From Sphingobium jiangsuense (GTDB taxonomy: Bacteria; Pseudomonadota; Alphaproteobacteria; Sphingomonadales; Sphingomonadaceae), in assembly GCF_014196495.1 (NCBI RefSeq), contig NZ_JACIDT010000009.1, forward strand, positions 62,001 to 126,000: DNA of 64,000 nucleotides, written 5' to 3'. The notes below the pieces were generated by a model. The model searched no databases, had not been told where the DNA came from, and worked only from the letters and a program-made list of their open reading frames with translations. The position numbers and the translations under genes were made by a program. Of the stretch, positions 1 through 7,267 are shown one piece after another; the stretch's first letter is position 1, and every line of letters starts with the position of its first letter.

Positions 1-48
1 GGCCACCGCACTGGCCGGATAGGGCGTGTGGAGCGAAATGTCGGTCAC
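1..48 (-). CDS. N-terminal fragment of an unidentified protein, cut by the window edge
   Basis: A GTG codon at 46-48 on the minus strand opens a frame that stays open for 16 codons to the window edge (V-T-D-I-S-L-H-T-P-Y-P...). An AGAGGA Shine-Dalgarno sequence sits about 7 nt upstream, and an AT-rich, promoter-like stretch lies behind it. Too little protein is visible to name a family. The call rests only on the ribosome binding site and the position after a promoter-like region. Confidence 0.4.
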   Translation of the reverse strand, partial: MTDISLHTPYPASAVA

Positions 49-76
49 GGGTGATCCTCTTTTCTGAAATACGTTA

Positions 77-117
77 TATGGATGATATTATTATACGCGA
101 TCATGCGATATTCCATA
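77..117. promoter_or_regulatory. AT-rich imperfect dyad upstream of the edge gene
   Basis: TATGGATGATAT (77-88) and ATATTCCATA (108-117) form an imperfect inverted repeat in the only strongly AT-rich stretch nearby, just upstream of the partial minus-strand gene. Its layout suits an operator for a dimeric regulator such as a GntR or IclR type. No regulator is assigned. Confidence 0.3.
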
Positions 118-149
118 TTATATTTATGCCATTGCGTATTTTTTAATGC

Positions 150-229
150 GCGTCACCCCAGCGAAGGCTGAGGTCGCAGGCCATGCCGCGCGCCGCCGTC
201 CGAGATGCCAACCTGCGCTGGCATGACGG
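150..229. repeat. Intergenic inverted-repeat element, family A
   Basis: An element of about 80 bp begins CGTCACCCCAGCG and ends with CTGCGCTGGCATGACGG. A second copy lies at 30736-30815 with the same order of blocks (GTCACCCC, then CGCGCGCCGCC, then GAGATGCCA, then GGCATGACGG). A decayed partial copy is visible around 27775-27812. Such elements are scattered between genes in many sphingomonad genomes. The copy could fold when transcribed and lies downstream of the old yellow enzyme gene. Confidence 0.6.
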
Positions 230-254
230 AAAGAATCTTTCCCACCGTTGGGGC

Positions 255-284
255 TGAGCTTGTCGAAGGACTCAGGGCGAACGG
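255..284. repeat. Intergenic repeat, family B (TGAGCTTGTCGA type)
   Basis: This 30-bp copy reads TGAGCTTGTCGAAGG followed by ACTCAGGGCGAACGG, so it contains a short inverted repeat (TGAG...CTCA). The same family occurs as an inverted pair at 41906-42000. It lies immediately downstream of the old yellow enzyme stop codon and may act as its terminator. Confidence 0.55.
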
Positions 285-289
285 AAATC

Positions 290-1363
290 TCACCCGCCCC
301 AAGCCGGATAGTCGCAATAGCCCCGCCGGTCGTCGCCCTGTCCGGTGTAGAAGGTCGCGCGGTCCGCTTTCGCCAGCGGCACGCCATTACGGAAACGCTC
401 GACCAGATCGGGGTTGGCGATGAAGGCATGGCCGAAGGACACCGCGTCGGCCCTCCCCTCCGCCAGCAGCGCGCGCGCCTTGTCCGGCGTCAGGCCGTTA
501 TTCTCGATCACCGGCCCGCTCCAGTTGGCGCGGACCAGGTCGAGCGCGTCGAAACCGTCGTTGGGAATATGGATCAGATGCGCATAGGCCAGCCCCAGCC
601 TGTCCACCGCCCGCAGCAGCGCGGCGTGGGTTTCCGCCGGGTCGGCATCGGCCATGCCGTTGAAGGCGACGCCGGGGCAGATGCGCAGGCCCACCCGGCC
701 CGCCCCGATCGCGGCGGCGAGCGCCTCCAGCGTCTCGACCGCGAAGCGGATGCGGTTTTCGACCGGCCCGCCATAGCGATCGGTGCGGAGATTGCTGTTG
801 GAGGACAGGAACTGCATCGGCAGATAGCCGCTCGCGCAATGCAGCTCCACCCCGTCCAGCCCCGCGCGCCGGGCGTTGCGGGCGGCGGTCGCATACTCCT
901 CTATCACCCCGGCGATCTCCCCGGTTGCGAGCGCGCGCGGCATCTCCGGCGGTTGCGGCACGCCGTCGGGGCCGGGAATGAGGTCGGGGCAGGCGATGGC
1001 CGAGGGCGCGATCGTCTCGGCATCCGCCGCCTTGTTGGCGCGCACGGCCGCGCGGCCGACATGCATCAGCTGCATCACGATCCGCCCGCCTTCGCCATGC
1101 ACGGCGTCGGCGACCCTGCGCCAGCCATCGACCTGCGCCTCGCTGTGGATGCCGGGGGTGCGCCAATAGCCCTTGCCCGCGGGCGAGGGCTGCGTGCCCT
1201 CGGTGACGATCAGCCCCGCCCCGGCGCGCTGGCGGTAATAGTCGACCATCGCCGGCGTCGGCTCGTCCCGCGGCCCGGCGCGGTCGCGGGTCATCGGCGC
1301 CATGACGATGCGGTTGGCGAGGTCCAGTGCGCCCAGCCGCACCGACGAGAAGATGTCGGCCAT
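290..1363 (-). CDS. Old yellow enzyme family NADH:flavin oxidoreductase (ene-reductase)
   Basis: This 357-aa protein has the full length of an FMN-binding TIM-barrel ene-reductase, which reduces activated C=C bonds or nitro groups with NAD(P)H. Family landmarks include the N-terminal NRIVMAPMTR, the IVMQLMHVGR strand, the GVELHCASGYL active-site loop, RYGGPVENR and the C-terminal SFGHAFIANPDL. The loop has His175 and Tyr180, but Ser178 stands where the family has the second flavin-substrate ligand Asn or His. ATG at 1363 was chosen because GAGGGG lies 7 nt upstream; a TTG two codons earlier is the alternative. It starts 11 nt after the NTF2-like gene, so the two are probably co-transcribed. 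Family assignment is secure; the substrate is unknown. Confidence 0.9.
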   Translation of the reverse strand: MADIFSSVRLGALDLANRIVMAPMTRDRAGPRDEPTPAMVDYYRQRAGAGLIVTEGTQPSPAGKGYWRTPGIHSEAQVDGWRRVADAVHGEGGRIVMQLMHVGRAAVRANKAADAETIAPSAIACPDLIPGPDGVPQPPEMPRALATGEIAGVIEEYATAARNARRAGLDGVELHCASGYLPMQFLSSNSNLRTDRYGGPVENRIRFAVETLEALAAAIGAGRVGLRICPGVAFNGMADADPAETHAALLRAVDRLGLAYAHLIHIPNDGFDALDLVRANWSGPVIENNGLTPDKARALLAEGRADAVSFGHAFIANPDLVERFRNGVPLAKADRATFYTGQGDDRRGYCDYPAWGG

Positions 1364-1374
1364 GGGCAAGCCCC

Positions 1375-2007
1375 TCAGCTGCGCACGCGCGGGCGCGGCA
1401 GGGGCGCGCCGCGCCGCATCGTCTCGATGAACTTTTCCAGCGGCGCGGGCGGCTCGACCGGCCCGTCATGCGGCCGACCCTGCCGCGCCCAATAGCTTTT
1501 CCAGCTGGGGAACAGGTCGTGAAAGCTGCCATGATAGGGCGGCACCCCCGGCCAGCGCATCTTGCGATCGCCGACGGGCGGCTTGTTGAGGTCGCTCGCA
1601 TACCAGTAGAGCGGCAGGCGGCGGCGGAAATACCAGCGCCCGCCGATCCGCTCATACTGGTCGAAATACATCATCTGCATGACCACCCATTCCGGCCCGG
1701 CCTCATGCTCGTTCTTCGAATAGACGACGCCCTGCGCATGGTCGGGATCGTCGAAATCGATGATGTGGCCGCCGATATGGTGGGACGTGCCGTCGAACTG
1801 CATCGAATGCGTCTCGTCGAACCAGTCGCGCAGCGCCTTACGCCCCTGCCTGCCGCCGCCGACGCGCACATCCTCCGGGAACAGGTTCACCCAGGCGTCG
1901 GAATCGCGCATGTCCAGCGCCAGCGCATATTTGGCGGGCAGCTGGCGGATCGCGTCCAGCGATTCCAGCCGGTCGATCCGCGCGAGCAGGCTTTCGGTGT
2001 CGCCCAT
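1375..2007 (-). CDS. NTF2-like (SnoaL-fold) protein
   Basis: This 210-aa protein opens with an alpha segment (LLARIDRLESLDAIRQLPAKYALALD) followed by D-x-W-V-x-L-F-xx-D, the usual beginning of SnoaL/NTF2-like proteins such as hydratases, isomerases and small subunits of ring-hydroxylating oxygenases. A C-terminal extension rich in Trp, Tyr and Pro lies beyond the about 150-aa core. ATG at 2007 was preferred over an upstream in-frame codon because GGGAAGAGG lies directly before it. It is the first gene of a two-gene unit with the old yellow enzyme and is divergent from the AraC regulator 82 nt away. A role in degrading a cyclic or aromatic substrate is inferred from the partner gene only. Confidence 0.75.
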   Translation of the reverse strand: MGDTESLLARIDRLESLDAIRQLPAKYALALDMRDSDAWVNLFPEDVRVGGGRQGRKALRDWFDETHSMQFDGTSHHIGGHIIDFDDPDHAQGVVYSKNEHEAGPEWVVMQMMYFDQYERIGGRWYFRRRLPLYWYASDLNKPPVGDRKMRWPGVPPYHGSFHDLFPSWKSYWARQGRPHDGPVEPPAPLEKFIETMRRGAPLPRPRVRS

Positions 2008-2089
2008 CCCTCTTCCCTCGTCCCTTCGGTTGCCCTTCCTCTTTTCTCCATTGGCGGCGGGCGCGAAATGGTGGAATAGATCAAAAATA

Positions 2090-3223
2090 ATGACAAAAGA
2101 GATCATGTCCGCCAGGCAACTGTCCCGCCCGGTGCCCGGCCGCGCCTCCGCGACGGTGGCGCGCGACCTGCTGCGCCTGGTCGGCGCCCATGGCGGCGAC
2201 GGCCCCGCGCTGCTGCGGCAGGCGGGCCTCGCGCATCTCTCCGCCGCGCTGCTGGCGCCGCGCGGGCCGGCCCCGGCGCTCTCGCACGAGGACTTCGCGC
2301 GGCTCTACGCCCATTGCACCTGGGCGCTCGACGAGATCGCCGCGCGGCAGGAGGGGCGCGAGCCGCTGACCAAGGCGGGCATCGACATGCTGTGCCATTG
2401 CGTCATCACCTGCCGCACGCTGCGCGACGCGATAGCGCGCGCCGACCGCTTCTCCGCGCTGGTCGGCCCGCGCGCCGGGCGGCTGATCCTGTCGGTGGAG
2501 GGGGACATGGCGCGGCTGGAGATGGTCACCGAGCGCACGGTGCGCAACGCCTGCGCCTATCTTTCCGACCTCACCGGCCTTTCCACCTATCACCGGCTGT
2601 TCGGCTGGATGATCGGCGAGGACATTCCGCTGGCCGAGGCGGCGATGCGCTATCCGCCGTTGCTGCCCAAACGGACGATCTTCTACCTGATGCCGCACCC
2701 GATCACCCATGGCGCGGCCGGGAACAGCCTGGGCTTTCCCGCCGCCTGCCTCGACCGGCCGGTGATCCGCACCCCGCAGGAGCTGGACGCATTGCTCCGC
2801 CATTTCCCGTTCGACCTCGCCTTGCCCCGGTCGAAGGACACCCCGCTGTCCGGGCGCATCTCGCGCCTGTTCGCCGCCATGCTGGCGAGCGGAGAGGCGC
2901 CCGCGACGGCGGCGTGGCTGGCGCGGTCGTTCAGCATCAGCGAGGCGACGCTCAAGCGGCGGCTGGCGGCCGAAGGCACGTCGCTGGTACGGCTGCGCAC
3001 GCAGGCGCGGCGGGACATCGCCGCCCGGCTGCTTGCCGACCCGCGCGTGCCGATCGCGGAGATCGCCCGCTACACCCATTTCAGCGACGCCACCGCCTTC
3101 CGCCGCGCCTTCCGCCAATGGACGGGCCGGTCGCCCACCGCATGGCGCGCCGCGATCCGGGCGGAGCCTCTTCCTCCGATAAAATCCGCGCTCGCCGGAA
3201 CCAATCCACCGAACGCGGGTTAA
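2090..3223 (+). CDS. AraC family transcriptional regulator
   Basis: This 377-aa protein has an N-terminal arabinose-operon-regulator-like ligand-binding domain (about residues 30-215) and a C-terminal double helix-turn-helix (about 275-370; EATLKRRLAAEGTSLVRLR and FSDATAFRRAFRQWTGRSP). This is the OruR/ArgR-like subgroup of AraC proteins. Neither possible start (ATG 2090 or ATG 2105) has a strong ribosome binding site. The gene is divergent from the NTF2-like/old yellow enzyme pair, which it most likely controls in response to a small molecule. The last codons overlap the candidate stress promoter of the next gene. Confidence 0.85.
   Translation: MTKEIMSARQLSRPVPGRASATVARDLLRLVGAHGGDGPALLRQAGLAHLSAALLAPRGPAPALSHEDFARLYAHCTWALDEIAARQEGREPLTKAGIDMLCHCVITCRTLRDAIARADRFSALVGPRAGRLILSVEGDMARLEMVTERTVRNACAYLSDLTGLSTYHRLFGWMIGEDIPLAEAAMRYPPLLPKRTIFYLMPHPITHGAAGNSLGFPAACLDRPVIRTPQELDALLRHFPFDLALPRSKDTPLSGRISRLFAAMLASGEAPATAAWLARSFSISEATLKRRLAAEGTSLVRLRTQARRDIAARLLADPRVPIAEIARYTHFSDATAFRRAFRQWTGRSPTAWRAAIRAEPLPPIKSALAGTNPPNAG
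3197..3221 (+). promoter_or_regulatory. Candidate EcfG-type general stress promoter
   Basis: GGAAC at 3197-3201, a 16-nt spacer, then GGTT at 3218-3221. Alphaproteobacterial EcfG sigma factors recognise GGAAC-N16/17-(C)GTT. The site lies 79 nt before the hybrid kinase start, inside the end of the araC gene. A second match with identical spacing is at 26082-26106. Confidence 0.5.
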
Positions 3224-3299
3224 ACAGCGAATCCGCGGATGCCGCTAAAGGGGGTGGCGGCATCGACTCTCCCCTGCAAACCCCGAAGAGAAGTGATGA

Positions 3300-6200
3300 A
3301 TGTCACCAATTCGCGGTGCGGCGCTCAACCTGCTGCTCTATTTCGCACTGACCTGCCTGCTCCTGCTCACCTTTGCGGCCGACCTCTATTACCCGCTCGG
3401 CACGGCGGTGTGGGTGGTCTATCTCGTGCCCACGGTGCTGGCCTATCTCGCGCCGCACATGGTCGCGCCGGTGGGCTTCGCGATCGCCGCGTCGATCCTG
3501 ACCGCCATCGGCTATAATTACGCGCCCGCCGGCATCGAGCCGGAAATCGCGCTGATGAACCGGTCGCTGGCGATGCTCGCCAATCTGGTGCTGGCGTGCA
3601 TCGGCGTCCTCTTCATCCGCTATCGCAACGCCGCGCGCGAGGAGCAATGGCTGCGCGACGGCGAGATCGCGCTTGCGGCGGCAGTGAGCGGCGACCTGAC
3701 GCCAGAGGAGGTCGCGCACCGGGCGCTGGCCTTTCTGGTGCAGCGGCTGGGCGCGCGGGCGGGCGCGATCTTCGCGCGCGAGGAGGACGGCTTCCCGCTG
3801 CTGTCGGCCTATGGCGTGCCCGAAGGCGCGATCGCCCGGCGGCTGGCGGCCGATGACGGCCTGATCGGCCAGGCCGCCCGCGACCGGCGCGGCTTCGTCA
3901 TCACCGACGTGCCGGACGGCTATCTGACGTTCGGCTCCGCGCTGGGCCGCGCCAAACCGAGGCAGGTACTGATCGCCACCGGGACGGCGGACGGCGAGGT
4001 CAATTCGGTGTTCGAGCTGGGCTTCCTGGCGGAACCGGGCGCGCGGGTGAAGCAGGCGCCGCTGTTCATGGACCGCATCGGCGCGATGCTCGGAACGGCG
4101 CTGCGCTCGGCCCGCTATCGCGACCGGCTCCAGCTGCTGCTCACCGAGACGCAGCAGCAGGCCGAGGAATTGCAGGTGCAGAGCGAGGAACTGCGCGCCA
4201 GCAACGACGAGCTGGAAACCCAGACGCAGAATCTGTTGCAGGCGCAGGCGAAGCTGGAAAGCCAGCAGGCCGAATTGCAGCAGATCAATGTCCAGCTGGA
4301 GGAGCAGACCCGGTCGCTGGAAATGCAGCGCGACGAGCTGAGCCGCACGCAGGGCGCGCTCCGGCGGCAGGCGGGGGAGCTGGAGCAGGCCAGCCGCTAC
4401 AAGTCGGAATTCCTCGCCAATATGAGCCATGAGCTGCGCACGCCGCTCAACTCGCTGCTGATCATGGCACGGCTGCTGGCGGACAATCGCCGGGGCAATC
4501 TGGACGAGGAGCAGATCCGCTTCGCCGAGACGATCGAGACGGCGGGCAACGACCTGCTGGTGCTGATCAACGACGTGCTCGACATATCGAAGATCGAGGC
4601 GGGCCAGCTGGAGATCGACGCCCGGCCGGTGCCGATCCGCCCGCTGGCCGACAAGCTGCTGCGCGGCTTCGGCCCGATGGCGCAAGCCAGGGGCCTGCGC
4701 CTGCGCATCGACCAGGCGGACGGCCTGCCGCCGTCGATCGAGACCGATCCGGTGCGGCTGGAACAGATATTGAAGAACTTCCTCTCCAACGCGATCAAGT
4801 TCACCGAACAGGGCGAGGTCTGCCTGCGGGTGGCGTCGGCGGACGATCATGTCGCCTTCACCGTGCGCGATACCGGGCCGGGCATCGCGCCGGAGCATCA
4901 TGGGGCGATCTTCGAGGCGTTCCGGCAGGCGGACGGCAGCATCAGCCGCAAATATGGCGGGACCGGCCTCGGACTTTCGATATCGCGCGACCTCGCCCAT
5001 CTGCTGGGCGGCGGCATCACCCTCGAAAGCGGGCTCGGCGAAGGCAGCGCCTTCACCCTGCGCCTGCCGCTGGCGTTCAGCGGCGGGGAAGCACCGTCCG
5101 CCCGCCATGACGCACGAGGGACCGGGGGCGAGGCCGCCATCGCCGCCATCTCCCCGCCCGCGGCCGAGGCGGAACCGCGCGCGCCCTTCATGGACGACGA
5201 CCGGGAAACGCTGTCCGGCGACGTGCGGACCATCCTCATCGTCGAGGACGATCCCGCCTTCGCCGCCATCCTGCGCGATCTGGTGCATGAACTGGGCTTC
5301 CAGTGCCTGATCGCGGGCACCGCCGACGAAGGCGCGCTGATGGCGCGGCAATATCTGCCGCAGGCGGTGATCCTCGACCTGCGCCTGCCCGACCATTCCG
5401 GCCTGTCCGTGCTCGACCGCATCAAGCGCGACATGCGCACGCGGCACATCCCGGTGCATGTGGTGTCGGTGGAGGATGCGGCGCAGGCGGCGCTTTCCGG
5501 CGGGGCGGTGGGCTATCTGCTGAAGCCCGTCGCGCGCAGCGCGCTGGTCGAGATGCTCGAAGGGCTGGAATCGCGGATGGAGCGCCGCCTGCGCCGCGTG
5601 CTGGTGGTCGAGGATGACGAGCAGCAGGCGACCAGCATGCGGCATCTGCTAGCCTCGCGCGACGTGGAGACGGTGGAGGTGCGGACCGCCGCCGCCTGCC
5701 TCGAAAAGCTGGGCGGCGGGACGTTCGACTGCATGGTGCTCGACCTCAACCTGCCGGACATGCCGGGGCTCGACCTGCTGGAGCGGCTGAGCACCGACGA
5801 CCAGACCGGCTTCCCGCCCGTCATCGTCTATACCGGCCGCGACCTTTCCGCCGAGGAGGAGTTGCGGCTGCGGCGCTATTCCAAATCCATCATCGTCAAG
5901 GGCGCCAAGTCGCCGGAGCGGCTGCTGGACGAGGTGACGCTGTTCCTCCACCAGGTCGTGTCCGAACTGCCCGAACCGCAGCGCAGGATGCTGGCCGAGG
6001 CGCTGGGGCGCGACGCCGCGCTGGAAGGGCGGACCGTGCTGCTGGTCGAGGACGATATCCGCAACATCTATGCGCTCACCAGCGTGTTCGAGCCGCACGG
6101 CGTGGCGGTGCGGATCGCCCGCAACGGGCGCGAGGCGCTCGACGAGCTGGACAAGGTGGCGCGGGGCGAGGCGAGCCCGGTCCATCTGGTGCTGATGGAC

Positions 6201-6410
6201 GTGATGATGCCGGAGATGGACGGCCTCGCCGCGACGCGCGAGATACGGCGGCAGCATCGCTGGCGCGACCTGCCGATCATCGCGCTCACCGCCAAGGCGA
6301 TGGAAAGCGACCAGCGCGCCTGCCTCGACGCCGGGGTCAACGACTATCTCGCCAAGCCGCTCGACATCACCAAATTGCTGTCGCTGGCGCGGGTGTGGAT
6401 GTCGCGATGA
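3300..6410 (+). CDS. Hybrid sensor histidine kinase with GAF domain and three receiver domains
   Basis: This 1036-aa inner-membrane sensor has hydrophobic helices at about residues 5-105, a GAF-like domain at about 125-265 and a Gln/Glu-rich coiled coil at about 270-365. The HisKA box is NMSHELRTPLN, with phospho-acceptor His377. A HATPase domain follows at about 480-605, with GTGLGLSIS as the G2 box. Three receiver domains follow at about 643-755, 765-885 and 913-1032; each has the acidic pair (VEDD) and a phosphorylatable Asp, for example LVLMDVMMPEMDG in the last. It heads a translationally coupled operon with a CheR-like methyltransferase (ATGA overlap) and an HWE kinase. The candidate EcfG promoter upstream suggests stress control. 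The signal is unknown. Confidence 0.92.
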   Translation: MSPIRGAALNLLLYFALTCLLLLTFAADLYYPLGTAVWVVYLVPTVLAYLAPHMVAPVGFAIAASILTAIGYNYAPAGIEPEIALMNRSLAMLANLVLACIGVLFIRYRNAAREEQWLRDGEIALAAAVSGDLTPEEVAHRALAFLVQRLGARAGAIFAREEDGFPLLSAYGVPEGAIARRLAADDGLIGQAARDRRGFVITDVPDGYLTFGSALGRAKPRQVLIATGTADGEVNSVFELGFLAEPGARVKQAPLFMDRIGAMLGTALRSARYRDRLQLLLTETQQQAEELQVQSEELRASNDELETQTQNLLQAQAKLESQQAELQQINVQLEEQTRSLEMQRDELSRTQGALRRQAGELEQASRYKSEFLANMSHELRTPLNSLLIMARLLADNRRGNLDEEQIRFAETIETAGNDLLVLINDVLDISKIEAGQLEIDARPVPIRPLADKLLRGFGPMAQARGLRLRIDQADGLPPSIETDPVRLEQILKNFLSNAIKFTEQGEVCLRVASADDHVAFTVRDTGPGIAPEHHGAIFEAFRQADGSISRKYGGTGLGLSISRDLAHLLGGGITLESGLGEGSAFTLRLPLAFSGGEAPSARHDARGTGGEAAIAAISPPAAEAEPRAPFMDDDRETLSGDVRTILIVEDDPAFAAILRDLVHELGFQCLIAGTADEGALMARQYLPQAVILDLRLPDHSGLSVLDRIKRDMRTRHIPVHVVSVEDAAQAALSGGAVGYLLKPVARSALVEMLEGLESRMERRLRRVLVVEDDEQQATSMRHLLASRDVETVEVRTAAACLEKLGGGTFDCMVLDLNLPDMPGLDLLERLSTDDQTGFPPVIVYTGRDLSAEEELRLRRYSKSIIVKGAKSPERLLDEVTLFLHQVVSELPEPQRRMLAEALGRDAALEGRTVLLVEDDIRNIYALTSVFEPHGVAVRIARNGREALDELDKVARGEASPVHLVLMDVMMPEMDGLAATREIRRQHRWRDLPIIALTAKAMESDQRACLDAGVNDYLAKPLDITKLLSLARVWMSR

Positions 6411-7267
6411 GCAGCGAGGACCCCGCCGGGCACGAGATAGAGCTCGACCTGCTGCTGGAGGCGATCCGCAGGCGGCACCAATATGATTTCCGCAACTATT
6501 CGCGCGAATCGGTGCGCCGCCGCATGGAACGGGCGCAGGCGCATTTCGGCTGCGCCACGCTGGCGGAGCTTCAGCATATCGTGCTGCACGACCCCGCCAG
6601 CCTCGCGCCGCTGCTCGATTTCCTCACCATCCAGGTCAGCGAGATGTTCCGCGACCCGACCTATTTCGCCGCGCTGCGCAGCCGGGTCATCCCCTATCTG
6701 CGCACCTGGCCGTCGCTGAAGGTATGGATCGCGGGTTGTGCCAATGGCGAGGAATTCTATTCGCTCGCCATCCTGTTCCGCGAGGAAGGGCTGGAGGAGC
6801 GCACCGTCTTCTATTGCACCGACATCAACCCCGCCGCGCTCAACAAGGCGGAAGCGGGCATCTACGATCTCGACCGCATCGCCGGCTTCACCCGCAACCA
6901 CCGCCTGTCGGGCGCGCCCTGCTCGCTTTCCGACTATTACACCGCCGGTTTCGGCGCGGCGCGCTTCGACCCCAGCCTGCGGCGGCGTGCGGTGTTCGCC
7001 CATCACAATCTGGTCAGCGACGAGGTGTTTTCCGAGGTGCATCTGGTATCCAGCCGCAACGTGCTCATCTATTTCGACCGCACCCTTCAGGACCGCGCGC
7101 TGGGGCTGTTCTCCCGCTCGCTCGCGCGGGGCGGCTTTCTGGGGCTGGGGTCGCGGGAAACGCTGCGCTTTTCCGAGCACAGGGAGGATTTCAGCGATTT
7201 CGTGCGCGAGGAGAAGATCTACCGGCGCACCATCCAGCCGGAACGGGAGGCGCGGCGTGCAGGTTGA
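6407..7267 (+). CDS. CheR-type protein-glutamate O-methyltransferase
   Basis: This 286-aa SAM-dependent methyltransferase has an N-terminal CheR helical domain (about 10-75), a SAM-binding motif WIAGCANGEEFYSLAI at about 107-122, a CTDINPAALNKA strand and FxxRNVLIYFD-like SSRNVLIYFDR. CheR proteins methylate chemoreceptor glutamates, but no CheB, CheA or CheW gene is nearby. Its start overlaps the stop of the hybrid kinase (ATGA), and its own 3' end overlaps the next gene by 11 nt, so the three proteins are made together. CheR-like proteins fused to or encoded with sensor kinases are known, and modification of the partner kinases is a reasonable inference. Confidence 0.9.
   Translation: MSSEDPAGHEIELDLLLEAIRRRHQYDFRNYSRESVRRRMERAQAHFGCATLAELQHIVLHDPASLAPLLDFLTIQVSEMFRDPTYFAALRSRVIPYLRTWPSLKVWIAGCANGEEFYSLAILFREEGLEERTVFYCTDINPAALNKAEAGIYDLDRIAGFTRNHRLSGAPCSLSDYYTAGFGAARFDPSLRRRAVFAHHNLVSDEVFSEVHLVSSRNVLIYFDRTLQDRALGLFSRSLARGGFLGLGSRETLRFSEHREDFSDFVREEKIYRRTIQPEREARRAG

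Noticed and set aside
3303..5645. A 780-codon minus-strand open frame
   Set aside because: It is the shadow of the hybrid kinase, whose domains are complete on the plus strand.
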